Shown here piece by piece: positions 55,257-64,000 of a DNA stretch of 64,000 nucleotides; position 1 is the first letter of the stretch; each line of letters starts with the position of its first letter. Under the pieces are notes generated by a model. That model saw only the letters and a list, made by a program, of their open reading frames with translations, was not told the DNA's origin and made no database searches. The DNA comes from Acinetobacter higginsii. GTDB lineage: Bacteria; Pseudomonadota; Gammaproteobacteria; Pseudomonadales; Moraxellaceae. A program made the position numbers and the translations under genes. The DNA lies in assembly GCF_000369525.1 (NCBI RefSeq), contig NZ_KB850072.1:804760-868759 (forward strand). The letters run 5' to 3'.

Positions 55257-57826
55257 TTGCATACGGCCTCAGTCATGATCATGCTTTGCTGATCGTTAGA
55301 AAGTTGTGCTGTAACATCATAACTGAAGTGGCACTGTTCATTGGCTTCATCGCCCCATTTTACATACAAATCACCTTTTGGCTCTTGCGTACGTAAATAC
55401 ACCATACTGCCTTGAGCAACAATACCAACTGATTCATCTTTGGTATTAAACACTTGTGCTGCAAATGGCAAACTGCCGCCCGTTGCTGTTTTGGTGTTGA
55501 TGTAGATGGCATAACCTTTTTTGGTCGAGAAATCAACTTTTGCAATCGCACCTGCAAATGGCGCAATACGTTGGCTGGTTTCTTCTAATTCAACATTGGT
55601 CGACATTTCTTGTGGGTCAAGTGTGATGTCATTTAAACGGTATGGTGTTACATAAGGAATCACAGCATAACCAGATTTATTCACACTGAGGCCAACGGTA
55701 TTGTTGACTTTGGCACCTGCTGCATCTGGTGCATAGACCAGTACCATGGTTTGACCTTGTTCTGGGCCAAACAAAATGCCTTTTTCATGTGCAACAATAC
55801 TACCACTCATACTAACCATCGCTTGTTGATATGAATCAGCGATACTATAAGAACCACCCACTGTCGCAAAGTTGGTACGATAACGGCTGTTAACGTTAAA
55901 GCTTGGGTTCTGTCTGTCTTGGTGAGATACCGAAGCACCGTAGTTAAAGCGATCACCGACCATGCCGCTCATACCAACGGTGCGGCTGTTTTCAGAAGCG
56001 GTAGCGTTGACGTTAACAGCGCTCTTTCTAAAGTTAATTGGGAAAGAGAGGGTCATCAAATATTCAGTATCACGAGTTTGATTATTTGAACCATATTCGA
56101 TCTGACGATTGGTCGCAGAAAGGCCATAGGTTAAGCCATGATAATTGTTGCTATAACCTACTTGGTATTGGCGACTGGTCTCATTACGATTCCAGTAATC
56201 GTTCCATGAACCGACCATATAAATATTACCCCAACCCTCAGGCAAACCTTGGTTCAAGGTAATTTGGAATTCACTACGCTGTTTGCCCACAGCAAAGGTA
56301 TTCACACCTTTATCTTCAAGATCACGAATAAGTAGGGCATCACGTAACTTATAATAGTTTTCTGTTGAATAACGATATGCTGCCAAGGTTAAGTTGGTAT
56401 TGGTCGGTGAAATGAGTTTGCTATAACTCAAACGGAAACTTTGACCCGATTGAGAACCTTGTTTGTCAAAATCTGTATTTGATTGGGTAACGTCAAAAGA
56501 CACCGCACCAATAGGCGTTGCAACGGCAGCACCTAATAATAGGGCACTATAGTCTTCAGCCAATTGAAAGCCAGTATAACCTGTCAAATAGTTATTAATA
56601 CCGCGTTGGTATTTACCCTGCGTGACCCAAGGCGTTAAATCAATATCACGGTCGCGGAATTCACCTGCAGTGACTGAGTAACGGCTTAATCCAGGACGGA
56701 GCATTTGCACGACAGATGCATAAGGAACGGCAAGCTTCTGAATTTCACCATTCGATTCAATAATCGAAACCTCAAGCTCACCACCAAACCCTGTAGGGTA
56801 GAGATCATTAATTTCAAAGCTACCCGGTGCAACCGTAGTTTGGTAAATCAATTGACCTTGTTGGCGAACTTCTACTTTCGCATTGGTTTTTGCATTACCA
56901 CGAATACGGGGGGCATAGCCGAGCATACTATTTGGCAGCATGCGATCATCGCTAGAAAAATCTAAACCGCGGTAACCGAATGAGTCAAATAACTCACCAT
57001 TGGTAAAGCTATCGCCTAAGGTTAAAACGCCACGATATTGAGGAAAAGCACGCTGTAAATAAGTACTGGTAGACTCGTAGTTAGATTTCTTTTTGTTATT
57101 TGGATCTAGTTCACTTTGAGCACCATCTTGCCATTGCCACTGACCGTTGTGGCGTAATTGCCAGCCAGCAATGTTTGCACCAGCAGTAATCGCCATAAAG
57201 GCATTGGTGGTTTCATTATTGTCATTTAAGCGATTAAAGGTTTTATAGGCACTACCGCTATAAGATAAAAATCCAGCATTAACTCCACGATCCCAAATAC
57301 TTGGATCAACATAGCCTTGCGCATTTTTTTGTAATGCAATTTGTGGAATAGAAATGTCGACACGCAGGCGTGAGGTATCGAAATCGTAATAGGCGTTTTC
57401 GATCCATTCTTCGATTTTGTAACAACCATTCGGCGCAGCAGATTCTGTACGGTTAACCAGAACTTCTTGTTTTACGCCGTATTCAAGCAATGAGCTTGAA
57501 GTGAAACAGGTAAAGGCATTTTGGTTTTGTTCTGCCGAACGAAACATCATTCTTCTTTTGCCAAACCAGTTACCATTGATATAAACGTCAACGTTATATT
57601 CCCCAGGTAAAACGGGGTTCCCATATTTAAAACGAGAGATATCTACTTTTTGGGCGTCACCGATTAAAAAAACAGAGTCAAATTCTGCTTCCATTGGTGC
57701 AGCTTTTTCTGCTGTCTGTTCTACTGCATAAACAGCCATAGGCATCGTGATTGTGACTACCCCAGAAGTAAGGTAATAACAGATACGACGCTTCAAGAAT
57801 TTAGCTGTTGCATTTTTCTTTGACAT
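55253..57826 (-). CDS. Fimbrial outer-membrane usher
   Basis: This 857-residue beta-barrel usher secretes and assembles pilin subunits. The N-terminal periplasmic domain (FDSVFLIG, then SRFKYGNPVLPGEYNVDVYING) binds the chaperone. The barrel and plug segment contains VPYASVVQMLRPGLSRYSVTAG, a well-conserved usher motif. The two C-terminal domains end in FSYDV...VCK with a possible disulphide. The length is normal. It follows the chaperone gene and overlaps the adhesin gene by 4 bases, suggesting coupled translation. Confidence 0.92.
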   Translation of the reverse strand: MSKKNATAKFLKRRICYYLTSGVVTITMPMAVYAVEQTAEKAAPMEAEFDSVFLIGDAQKVDISRFKYGNPVLPGEYNVDVYINGNWFGKRRMMFRSAEQNQNAFTCFTSSSLLEYGVKQEVLVNRTESAAPNGCYKIEEWIENAYYDFDTSRLRVDISIPQIALQKNAQGYVDPSIWDRGVNAGFLSYSGSAYKTFNRLNDNNETTNAFMAITAGANIAGWQLRHNGQWQWQDGAQSELDPNNKKKSNYESTSTYLQRAFPQYRGVLTLGDSFTNGELFDSFGYRGLDFSSDDRMLPNSMLGYAPRIRGNAKTNAKVEVRQQGQLIYQTTVAPGSFEINDLYPTGFGGELEVSIIESNGEIQKLAVPYASVVQMLRPGLSRYSVTAGEFRDRDIDLTPWVTQGKYQRGINNYLTGYTGFQLAEDYSALLLGAAVATPIGAVSFDVTQSNTDFDKQGSQSGQSFRLSYSKLISPTNTNLTLAAYRYSTENYYKLRDALLIRDLEDKGVNTFAVGKQRSEFQITLNQGLPEGWGNIYMVGSWNDYWNRNETSRQYQVGYSNNYHGLTYGLSATNRQIEYGSNNQTRDTEYLMTLSFPINFRKSAVNVNATASENSRTVGMSGMVGDRFNYGASVSHQDRQNPSFNVNSRYRTNFATVGGSYSIADSYQQAMVSMSGSIVAHEKGILFGPEQGQTMVLVYAPDAAGAKVNNTVGLSVNKSGYAVIPYVTPYRLNDITLDPQEMSTNVELEETSQRIAPFAGAIAKVDFSTKKGYAIYINTKTATGGSLPFAAQVFNTKDESVGIVAQGSMVYLRTQEPKGDLYVKWGDEANEQCHFSYDVTAQLSNDQQSMIMTEAVCK

Positions 57827-57892
57827 AATCGGTTCGCCTATTCAATGATAGGTACAAAATCATTTATTGATTGGAAATAAATTTGTTTGTTA

Positions 57893-58624
57893 TTAAAGCT
57901 TGATCTGGTGTTCGATACGACCACCGTAATCATTGATGCTTACATAGCTCAATTTTTCAGTACTCCCAGTTTTCAATTGGATTTTGTCCTCTGAAAAAGG
58001 TGAGAGCATTAGACCTTTAGGCAGTAGGTCAACTGGCTTTCCTGCATTTTGCTGATACACCGCAGTCATAGTGACGTGAAATGGTGTTGGGTTTTTTACG
58101 ATTAAAGTTTGTCCGCTTTTCGCCCATTGTAATTTTTCACCAGCGAGATTGGCATCAGCTTTGATGCTGGCTGGACGATAGAAAAACTTAATGCGTGAAC
58201 GAATTGCGAGCTGTAAAAAATTATCAGGAATAGCATCTTTACTGTTTGCAGTTGGTCTTGGTGGAATATCCAAAACATTCAACCAAAAAACAGTTTCTTG
58301 TTTTTGATTTAACTGAGCCGCATTAGGTAATGCAGTAATACGAAGCGATTGACTCTTCGTTGGGTCTACACGCGAAATTGGAGGGGTAATCATAAACGGA
58401 ACTTTAGACTGATCCGGTGTACTTTTAGCATCACCTTCATCAATCCATGCTTGAACAAGCGATGGCTTAGAACCATTGTTACTGACTTGCAAAGTCACTT
58501 CACGAGCGTCAGATGGATAAATAACGCGAGTTCCATGCAAAATAATTTCCGCATGTGTATGACTTGCGATCAAAGCCGACGACATCGTTAAACCAAGCAA
58601 AAAATTGTAACCGTTCAGTGCCAT
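57893..58624 (-). CDS. Periplasmic fimbrial chaperone
   Basis: This 243-residue PapD-like chaperone has a signal peptide and two Ig-like domains. Conserved features are the early strand with TRVIYPSDAREVTLQV, VFWLNVLDIPP and the signature RSRIKFFYRPASI at the end of domain 1, which lies near the donor-strand groove. It holds pilin subunits and delivers them to the usher encoded just downstream. The spacing to the usher is 66 bases. Confidence 0.92.
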   Translation of the reverse strand: MALNGYNFLLGLTMSSALIASHTHAEIILHGTRVIYPSDAREVTLQVSNNGSKPSLVQAWIDEGDAKSTPDQSKVPFMITPPISRVDPTKSQSLRITALPNAAQLNQKQETVFWLNVLDIPPRPTANSKDAIPDNFLQLAIRSRIKFFYRPASIKADANLAGEKLQWAKSGQTLIVKNPTPFHVTMTAVYQQNAGKPVDLLPKGLMLSPFSEDKIQLKTGSTEKLSYVSINDYGGRIEHQIKL

Positions 58625-58704
58625 TTAAATTTTCTCTATGATTGCGTGAAGTGTACAACTGCGAATTCCTAGAAATCTAGAAATTCGCAAAGTTTATCAA
58701 TAGA

Positions 58705-59238
58705 TTATTGATAAATAATAGTGTACTGAACTGAAGTGTTTACTTCACCAGCAGTAGACGCGCCAGTTGCATAGTATTCAGCATAGTAGTTAAGGTCAGC
58801 AGTACCGCCTTCTACAACGTCAACCCATTGCGAGTTAGCTTGAGCACCGTTGCTACCAGCAGCAAGAACTGGGATTACTTGGTTGTTGTTACCTAATAAT
58901 TGAACATCAACGTTTTTAGCGCCACCAGCGTTTTGGTTAAGTAAACGGCCAGTATTGAAATCAACAGTCGCACCTGGTTCGAAGTAAGTTGCAACTTTAC
59001 CTTCTGAACAGTTACCCAAGTTGATTTGGAATGGAGTACGACCAGCAACATCACCTGCGTTAGCAAGAGTTTGTTTAGAAACAGTTGGAAGTGTTACTGT
59101 AAAGTCTTTACCAGCTGGAGTCACGATGTCACAAGTTTTGTCTGTTACTAGACCATTAATTGTAATCGTTCCGTCAGCAGCTTGAGCGTTAGCAATACCT
59201 ACAACTGAAAGAGCAGCGATCAAAGCAAGTTTTTTCAT
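58705..59238 (-). CDS. Major fimbrial subunit (type-1 pilin)
   Basis: This 177-residue secreted protein has a signal peptide (MKKLALIAALSVVGIANAQA). The N-terminal donor strand DGTITINGLVTDKTC is followed by a Cys-containing Ig-like domain whose second Cys is in LGNCSEGK. The C-terminus YTIIYQ has the aromatic pattern needed for strand complementation. As the first gene of the operon and with a long upstream region, it is likely the most highly expressed. The order pilin, chaperone, usher, adhesin is complete. Confidence 0.93.
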   Translation of the reverse strand: MKKLALIAALSVVGIANAQAADGTITINGLVTDKTCDIVTPAGKDFTVTLPTVSKQTLANAGDVAGRTPFQINLGNCSEGKVATYFEPGATVDFNTGRLLNQNAGGAKNVDVQLLGNNNQVIPVLAAGSNGAQANSQWVDVVEGGTADLNYYAEYYATGASTAGEVNTSVQYTIIYQ

Positions 59239-59727
59239 AATAATTTCTCGAACACATCGGCTAAAAGTTTGAATTAAAATTACTTCTCAGTTGGATTTTT
59301 GCGCTGAACAAGTAATGTGCGAAATATTTATCACTAGGTTTTATAAATGCAAACTACATCACATTTTTATGGTGTATTTCGATCTAAAATTCCGATCATA
59401 AATAAGTTATTGATATAAAGTATTTTTATTTCTGGTAAAAACAGATTTTTTAGCCTGTTTGTTTAATATTGCTTAAGACTGATTGTTTTTTCTTTTCATA
59501 AAAAAGGCCTATTTGAATATTTTTTGATCAAAAAATAAAGGAATTCACATTTTTTTGTGATCTGTATTGCAAAAATAAAAAAATAATTTAGATGAATAAT
59601 CAAGTTTTTAGCGTGATTATTAAGTTTATTAACAAAAAGCTCAAAGTTCTTTTAAGAATCTTTTAAGGTTAAATCCTTAGTTTTTTAGTCATGATTAGAT
59701 GAAAAAAACACCGTAAAGGAGCTTTCA
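59239..59727. promoter_or_regulatory. Long AT-rich region between divergent genes
   Basis: This 489-bp gap carries the leader of the fimbrial operon on one side and the start of a small gene on the other. It has A/T tracts and a self-complementary tttttgatcaaaaa near 59520 that may bend DNA or bind a nucleoid protein. No clear promoter boxes could be fixed by eye. Confidence 0.4.
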
Positions 59728-60075
59728 ATGAACATGCTTTATACCCACAAACCAAACTACTATTTCTTCGCACACAAGTTTGTTTTATTCCTAGAAAGTT
59801 ATTTAAAAAGCCATGCTACGGAACAGCAAACAAGCTTTAATCTGCAGACGATCTATGATTTATTCAGCCATGATCGTGCCTCTAGTACAACTAATTTAGA
59901 AGGTATTTTAAATATTGCAGATGAATATGTGCTTGAAACAGATGAGGGTCAGCAGTCATTGATTCAGTCTTATCATGTTCATTTAGATAACCATGTGCTG
60001 ACTTTAGAATTTAATGCCAAAGCTGTTGCAAGCTTAAAGGCGGGCCAAAATATCCTGAGCCCACAAGCGGCTTAA
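59728..60075 (+). CDS. Conserved hypothetical protein, 115 residues
   Basis: This small cytoplasmic protein is of mixed alpha/beta type (YYFFAHKFVLFLESYLKSH, then LNIADEYVLETDEGQQSLIQ). It looks like a lineage-specific Acinetobacter gene. AAAGGAG sits at an ideal distance ahead of the start. A terminator follows, so it is its own unit. I do not recognise any domain. Confidence 0.65.
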   Translation: MNMLYTHKPNYYFFAHKFVLFLESYLKSHATEQQTSFNLQTIYDLFSHDRASSTTNLEGILNIADEYVLETDEGQQSLIQSYHVHLDNHVLTLEFNAKAVASLKAGQNILSPQAA

Positions 60076-60102
60076 GCAATTCAAAACATATTTCAAGTTA
60101 AT

Positions 60103-60140
60103 ACACTTAGTGAGTAATGTCCTTTACTAAGTGTTTTTTT
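60103..60140 (+). terminator. Rho-independent terminator
   Basis: The 9-bp stem acacttagt / actaagtgt has a 14-base loop and a T run. Confidence 0.82.
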
Positions 60141-60207
60141 AACAAGCAGCACGAAGCTTATCTATCCGTTATGATTGAAAGATCAAGTGAAGATATAACA
60201 TAGTGCT

Positions 60208-60420
60208 ATGAATAAGGACTTTAAATCAGAAACATATACTGTTGATGAGTGTATTGCTGATACGATTGCATGGTTGATGCAACATCAAGACATTTTTGAT
60301 TCATTTCATTTTGATGTGCATAGCCAAGAATTGTCAGTAACCCATGCAGCAGGTGTTGATATCATCCGTGTTGGAATGTTTTTAAATGCCAAATACGGCA
60401 TTCTGGTGACATCAATTTAA
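60208..60420 (+). CDS. Conserved hypothetical protein, 70 residues
   Basis: This very small protein has a helical N-terminus (VDECIADTIAWLMQHQDIFDS) and a strand-like C-terminus ending GILVTSI. It has no signal peptide or metal motif. It lies tail-to-tail with bioB across a shared terminator. The family is not recognised. Confidence 0.6.
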   Translation: MNKDFKSETYTVDECIADTIAWLMQHQDIFDSFHFDVHSQELSVTHAAGVDIIRVGMFLNAKYGILVTSI

Positions 60421-60428
60421 TCATACCT

Positions 60429-60461
60429 AAAAAAAGCCTTGTCAGATGACAAGGCTTTTTT
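60429..60461. terminator. Bidirectional terminator
   Basis: A 10-bp stem (agccttgtca / tgacaaggct) with A and T tracts on the two sides serves both the small forward gene and bioB. Confidence 0.88.
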
Positions 60462-60463
60462 AT

Positions 60464-61453
60464 TTATGCACTCATGGCATCGACAGAGAGTTCTGCAACC
60501 GTCGGTTTTGGTTTTTCTGCAGTTAAACCTAATTTGGCAAACAAGACCTGATCTTTGCCTTCACCCGCATTTGGGGTGGTAAGGAGTTTTTCACCAGAGA
60601 AGAGTGAATTCGCACCCGCCATAAAAGCAAGTGCTTGGTCTGAGTCACTTAATGACTCGCGACCCGCTGAAAGGCGAATATAGCTATGCGGCATAATGAT
60701 ACGCGCAACAGCAATGGTACGAATCCACTCAGTTACATCTAATTTTTCAACATTCGCCAATGGCGTACCTTCAATCGGAACCAGCATGTTAATCGGCACT
60801 GATTCTGGATGTACTGGCATGGTTGCAAGTTCATGTAATAAGCCGATACGGTCATTACGGCTTTCACCTAAACCTACAATACCACCACTACATACTTTCA
60901 TACCCGCTTGGCGAACATGATCTAAAGTATCCAAGCGGTCGTCAAACGTACGCGTACTAATGATATGTGAATAATATTCACGAGAAGTGTCTAGGTTGTG
61001 GTTGTAATAGTCTAGACCTGCATCTTTTAAGCGTTCCGCTTGAGATTGATTCAACATCCCTAAAGTCATACAGGTTTCTAGGCCCAATGCTTTGACTTCA
61101 CGCACCATTTCTAGCACATAAGGCATATCACGCTCATGCGGGTTACGCCAAGCAGCTCCCATACAGAAACGCGATGAACCAGATTCTTTTGCTGCAAGTG
61201 CTTCACGAATAACTTTATCAACGGCAATACGCTTTTCTGCTTCTAACTTAGAGTCGTAACGAGCAGATTGTGAGCAATACTTACAGTCTTCAGGGCATTT
61301 ACCTGTTTTGATTGAAAGTAGCGTGCTGACCTGAATCGCATTTGCTTGGAAATGCTGACGATGAACGCCTTGTGCTTGAAATACTAAGTCTAGAAAAGGT
61401 TGGTCATATAAAGCTTGGATTTCATCACGAGTCCAGTCATTACGTAAAGTCAT
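60464..61453 (-). CDS. bioB: Biotin synthase
   Basis: This radical-SAM enzyme inserts sulphur into dethiobiotin to make biotin. The cluster motif CPEDCKYC (C57, C61 and C64 counted from the outer start) binds the 4Fe-4S cluster; further conserved segments are [21 protein letters not shown] and the C-terminal [12 protein letters not shown]. The length is normal. I prefer the start at 61453 ([11 protein letters not shown]); a further ATG at 61465 would add four residues. The other bio genes are not in this window. No BirA-box was found upstream by eye. Confidence 0.95.
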   Translation of the reverse strand: MTLRNDWTRDEIQALYDQPFLDLVFQAQGVHRQHFQANAIQVSTLLSIKTGKCPEDCKYCSQSARYDSKLEAEKRIAVDKVIREALAAKESGSSRFCMGAAWRNPHERDMPYVLEMVREVKALGLETCMTLGMLNQSQAERLKDAGLDYYNHNLDTSREYYSHIISTRTFDDRLDTLDHVRQAGMKVCSGGIVGLGESRNDRIGLLHELATMPVHPESVPINMLVPIEGTPLANVEKLDVTEWIRTIAVARIIMPHSYIRLSAGRESLSDSDQALAFMAGANSLFSGEKLLTTPNAGEGKDQVLFAKLGLTAEKPKPTVAELSVDAMSA

Positions 61454-61544
61454 TGTTATATCCATGATGATTGATTACAGACATTGAGATTCATCATACA
61501 GAAATCGTGCCAAAGCCAAAGGGCAAAAAACACCATTTTTCTAT

Positions 61545-62669
61545 TCAGTGTACGTTTATTTGCTGCAATTGCTGTTGAATTGCCCAATCAATATGTACAT
61601 TGACGACCTCATCGTGCAGCGTTTTTGCATCTTGCAATTGCGTCACGATCTCAGCCGAGTATGGAGCATTTCCTAGACCGATTGCAATATTACGCTTAAA
61701 GGATTGGTAGCCTGTACGGCGGATTGGGCTGCCTTCTGTATTGGCTAAGAACGTTGCTTCATCCCATTGCCAAATTTCTAATAAGCTGATGTCATCTAAG
61801 TTATGTCTTGGATCAAAATCTGGAATTGACGCTTTTTTAGCAAAGCTATTCCAAGGACAAATCAACTGGCAATCATCACAGCCAAAGATGCGGTTGCCGA
61901 TACCTGATCTTAGTTCCTCAGGAATAATACCTTTATATTCAATGGTTAGATAAGCAATACACTTTCGGGCATCCAGCATATAAGGTTCAACAATCGCCTG
62001 TGTTGGGCAAATATCAATACAGGCAGTACATGAACCGCAATGTGCAGTCGCAGGTTGGTCAAAAGGCAGTTCTAGAGAAGTAAACAGTTCTCCTAAAACG
62101 AAAAAAGAGCCCGATTTTTTATGAATCAATAAGGTGTGCTTACCCGTCCATCCCATACCTGCACTTTCAGCCAGCGATTTTTCAAAAATAGGGGCCGAAT
62201 CAGCAAAGGGGCGTGATTCAAAATCGCCGACTTTTTCCTTAATACGGGTCGCTAAGGTTTTAAGACGTCCACGCATGACTTTATGATAGTCACGACCACG
62301 TGCATAACGCGCAATAATGGCAGAATTTGGTTGAAATGGTACATAACGGGGCTTGGGTGATGCCACAAGATAGTTCATTCGCACACAAATAATGCTTTTT
62401 GTACCAGGAACGAGCAAGGTTGGGTCAGCCCGCTTGTCTAAGTTTTCTTCTAAATAGTGCATATCTGCATGATAACCACGTTCTAAATATTCTTTAAAAC
62501 GTGGCATTTGATCTTGAGCATCTGGTTTGGCAATGACACAATCAGCAAAGCCCAAGTCTAATGCCTGTGCTTTGATCCAGTCTTTTAATGCTTGAGGGTC
62601 AAGTTGTTGCAACTTGATTTTATCAGGCGTTTTCTGAGACTGTGTTTGAGATGGTGTGCTTGAAGCCAT
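61545..62669 (-). CDS. queG: Epoxyqueuosine reductase
   Basis: QueG reduces epoxyqueuosine to queuosine in tRNA using cobalamin and two 4Fe-4S clusters. Cluster ligands are visible in HCGSCTACIDICPTQAI and GCDDCQLICPWN; the N-terminal cobalamin-binding region contains LGFADCVIAKPDAQ. I chose the start at 62669 because it fits family length. An upstream start at 62765 would run deep into the divergent nnr gene. No good ribosome site is visible, so the true start is uncertain by a few codons. Confidence 0.93.
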   Translation of the reverse strand: MASSTPSQTQSQKTPDKIKLQQLDPQALKDWIKAQALDLGFADCVIAKPDAQDQMPRFKEYLERGYHADMHYLEENLDKRADPTLLVPGTKSIICVRMNYLVASPKPRYVPFQPNSAIIARYARGRDYHKVMRGRLKTLATRIKEKVGDFESRPFADSAPIFEKSLAESAGMGWTGKHTLLIHKKSGSFFVLGELFTSLELPFDQPATAHCGSCTACIDICPTQAIVEPYMLDARKCIAYLTIEYKGIIPEELRSGIGNRIFGCDDCQLICPWNSFAKKASIPDFDPRHNLDDISLLEIWQWDEATFLANTEGSPIRRTGYQSFKRNIAIGLGNAPYSAEIVTQLQDAKTLHDEVVNVHIDWAIQQQLQQINVH

Positions 62670-62692
62670 AAAGCGATAATAAGGAGAAAAAC

Positions 62693-64000
62693 ATGCAAGC
62701 TGTAGTTTACCATAGCCGAAGTATCCAAGCATGGGAGCAGCGTTGGTTTGCTCAGCAAAACTCATCTTTAGGGCTCATGCAGCAAGCGGCTTGGACAATT
62801 ACACAACAGTTAATGCAACAATTCCAGCAAAATAAAACTCAAAAGATCGCAGTTTGGTGCGGGCAGGGTAATAATGCGGGTGATGGCTATTATATTGCTG
62901 CGTTTCTTAAGCAATACGGATTTAGCATTACTGTGTTTGCAACAAAACTTGGACAATCCGTAGATTTAAAAAAAGCCGCGGAATTTGCCCAGTCTCATCA
63001 AGTCGATATTCAAAGTGTTGATTATCTTTTATCTGAAAATGCTGTCCATCAAGAAATGCCCACTTTTGATTGTCATATTGATGCCTTATTTGGCATTGGT
63101 CTCAACCGAATGCTAGATCCAAACTGGCAAGAAATTATTCAGCTGTATAATGCACAAACAGGTTTAAAAGTCTCAATCGATATCCCTAGTGGATTACAGG
63201 CCAATACAGGACAAGCTTTGCCTTGCGCAGTACAAGCCGATCAAACCTTTACGATCTTAGGCTACAAAGCAGGTTTATTTACGGGTCAGGCTAAGCAATA
63301 TGTGGGGAAACTACATTTGCTGAGTTTGATTCCAGTTGACCAAGAATTAAAACCACTTGCCTATCTGTCACCCGAAAAAATCGTTTTACCCAAGCGTCAA
63401 GCCTTTGGACACAAAGGTAATTATGGGCATGTGCTTGTTGTTGGTGGTCATGCAGATATGGGCGGTGCAGTGATTATGGCGGCTGAAGCGGCGTTTCATG
63501 CAGGGGCAGGCAAAGTCAGTGTGATCTGTCATGCCAAACATCATCAAGCCATTTTGGCACGTTCACCAAATATTATGGTGCGAGACATTAATGTCTTAAA
63601 TCAGCAAACCATTCAACAGCTATTAATGCAAGTTGATGCAGTCTGTTTTGGTATGGGTTTAGGACGAGATGGATGGGCAGAGCAAATATATTTACAATGG
63701 ATTGTTTTACTCAAGCAAAACTCACATTTAGAGATTGTGCTTGATGCAGATGGCTTGTGGTTTCTGGCCAAGCATCCGCAACAATTAAACCACCATCACT
63801 ATGCAACGCCACATTCGGGTGAGGCCGCAACGCTGTTGGGATGTACTGCTGCGGATATAGAACAAGACCGTATCGCTGCCATTCAACAGTTACAACAAAA
63901 CTATGCAGGACGATGGGTGTTAAAAGGCGCGGGTAGTTTAATTTTAGAAGAACAATTATTTATTTGTACGCAGGGAAATGCGGGGATGGGCACAGGAGGT
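62693..64000 (+). CDS. nnr: Bifunctional NAD(P)H-hydrate repair enzyme (3' end cut by window)
   Basis: This frame of 436 codons runs off the right edge. It has an N-terminal epimerase domain (GQGNNAGDGYYIA, then IDALFGIGL) and a C-terminal dehydratase domain (GHKGNYGHVLVVGG, VLDADGLWFL, TPHSGEAATLLG, VLKGAGSLI). It repairs damaged hydrated nicotinamide cofactors. AAGGAG precedes the ATG 62693 at ideal distance. The gene is divergent from queG with only 23 bases between the chosen starts, so each promoter must lie within the other's coding start. Confidence 0.93.
   Translation, partial: MQAVVYHSRSIQAWEQRWFAQQNSSLGLMQQAAWTITQQLMQQFQQNKTQKIAVWCGQGNNAGDGYYIAAFLKQYGFSITVFATKLGQSVDLKKAAEFAQSHQVDIQSVDYLLSENAVHQEMPTFDCHIDALFGIGLNRMLDPNWQEIIQLYNAQTGLKVSIDIPSGLQANTGQALPCAVQADQTFTILGYKAGLFTGQAKQYVGKLHLLSLIPVDQELKPLAYLSPEKIVLPKRQAFGHKGNYGHVLVVGGHADMGGAVIMAAEAAFHAGAGKVSVICHAKHHQAILARSPNIMVRDINVLNQQTIQQLLMQVDAVCFGMGLGRDGWAEQIYLQWIVLLKQNSHLEIVLDADGLWFLAKHPQQLNHHHYATPHSGEAATLLGCTAADIEQDRIAAIQQLQQNYAGRWVLKGAGSLILEEQLFICTQGNAGMGTGG

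Noticed and set aside
59515..59540. tttttgatcaaaaa as a regulator site or terminator
   Set aside because: It is a simple A/T palindrome in very AT-rich DNA, with no conserved partner site to support a specific function.
61021..61080. A possible CRISPR array or diversity-generating element somewhere in the window
   Set aside because: I scanned for regular spacer-repeat arrays and for reverse transcriptase motifs and saw none; the short repeats present are protein-coding or terminator copies.

Overview
The window is an Acinetobacter-type chromosome carrying the late half of an integrated podovirus-like prophage (about 1-44300), followed by ordinary chromosomal genes (about 44300-64000). The genus call is an inference. 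It rests on the low-GC DNA, the bioB / queG / nnr cluster, a CspA-type gene, a chaperone-usher fimbrial operon and several small proteins that look typical of the genus. No database search was possible.

Prophage (1-44158). The left edge cuts the large terminase. Then come the portal, a three-gene accessory cassette with its own duplicated terminators (3780-6095), a scaffold-like protein, an N4-gp56-type major capsid protein, a probable decoration protein, an RyR-domain fusion, a head-tail adaptor and a CsrA-like small protein. A long run of tail and structural genes follows (11000-25100), including three proteins built from short regular repeats. A probable ejection protein, a reverse-strand membrane 'moron' (27114-27644) and one giant gene (27744-40970, 4408 codons, about a fifth of the window) come next. 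The giant protein combines a pyrophosphatase-like domain, an adenine methylase, a SNF2-type helicase and two zincin-like motifs, which is the 'polyvalent protein' architecture of proteins thought to be injected with phage DNA. Holin, SAR endolysin and nested Rz/Rz1 spanins close the late region. A P4-type integrase on the reverse strand lies next to a CAT-anticodon tRNA. Repressor, replication and small terminase genes are not here and presumably lie to the left. A 12-bp element, CCCCTGTAAGGC, recurs six times at gene ends of the phage, always in the same orientation.

Transition (44316-46610). Two CAT tRNAs (probable Ile2 and initiator Met) flank an AT-rich stretch with an orphan lipoprotein gene. 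A small conserved gene and a cold-shock gene follow.

Chromosome (46750-64000). A reverse-strand block encodes a lipoprotein with a catalase-like fold, a GoxB/LodB-like flavoprotein and a 1008-residue protein that joins a catalase-like domain to a LodA-like quinoprotein oxidase domain. Next are a small secreted protein, a lipoprotein gene broken by one in-frame stop, and a complete chaperone-usher operon (pilin, chaperone, usher, tip adhesin). The right end holds two small genes, biotin synthase, QueG and the start of bifunctional Nnr (cut by the window edge).
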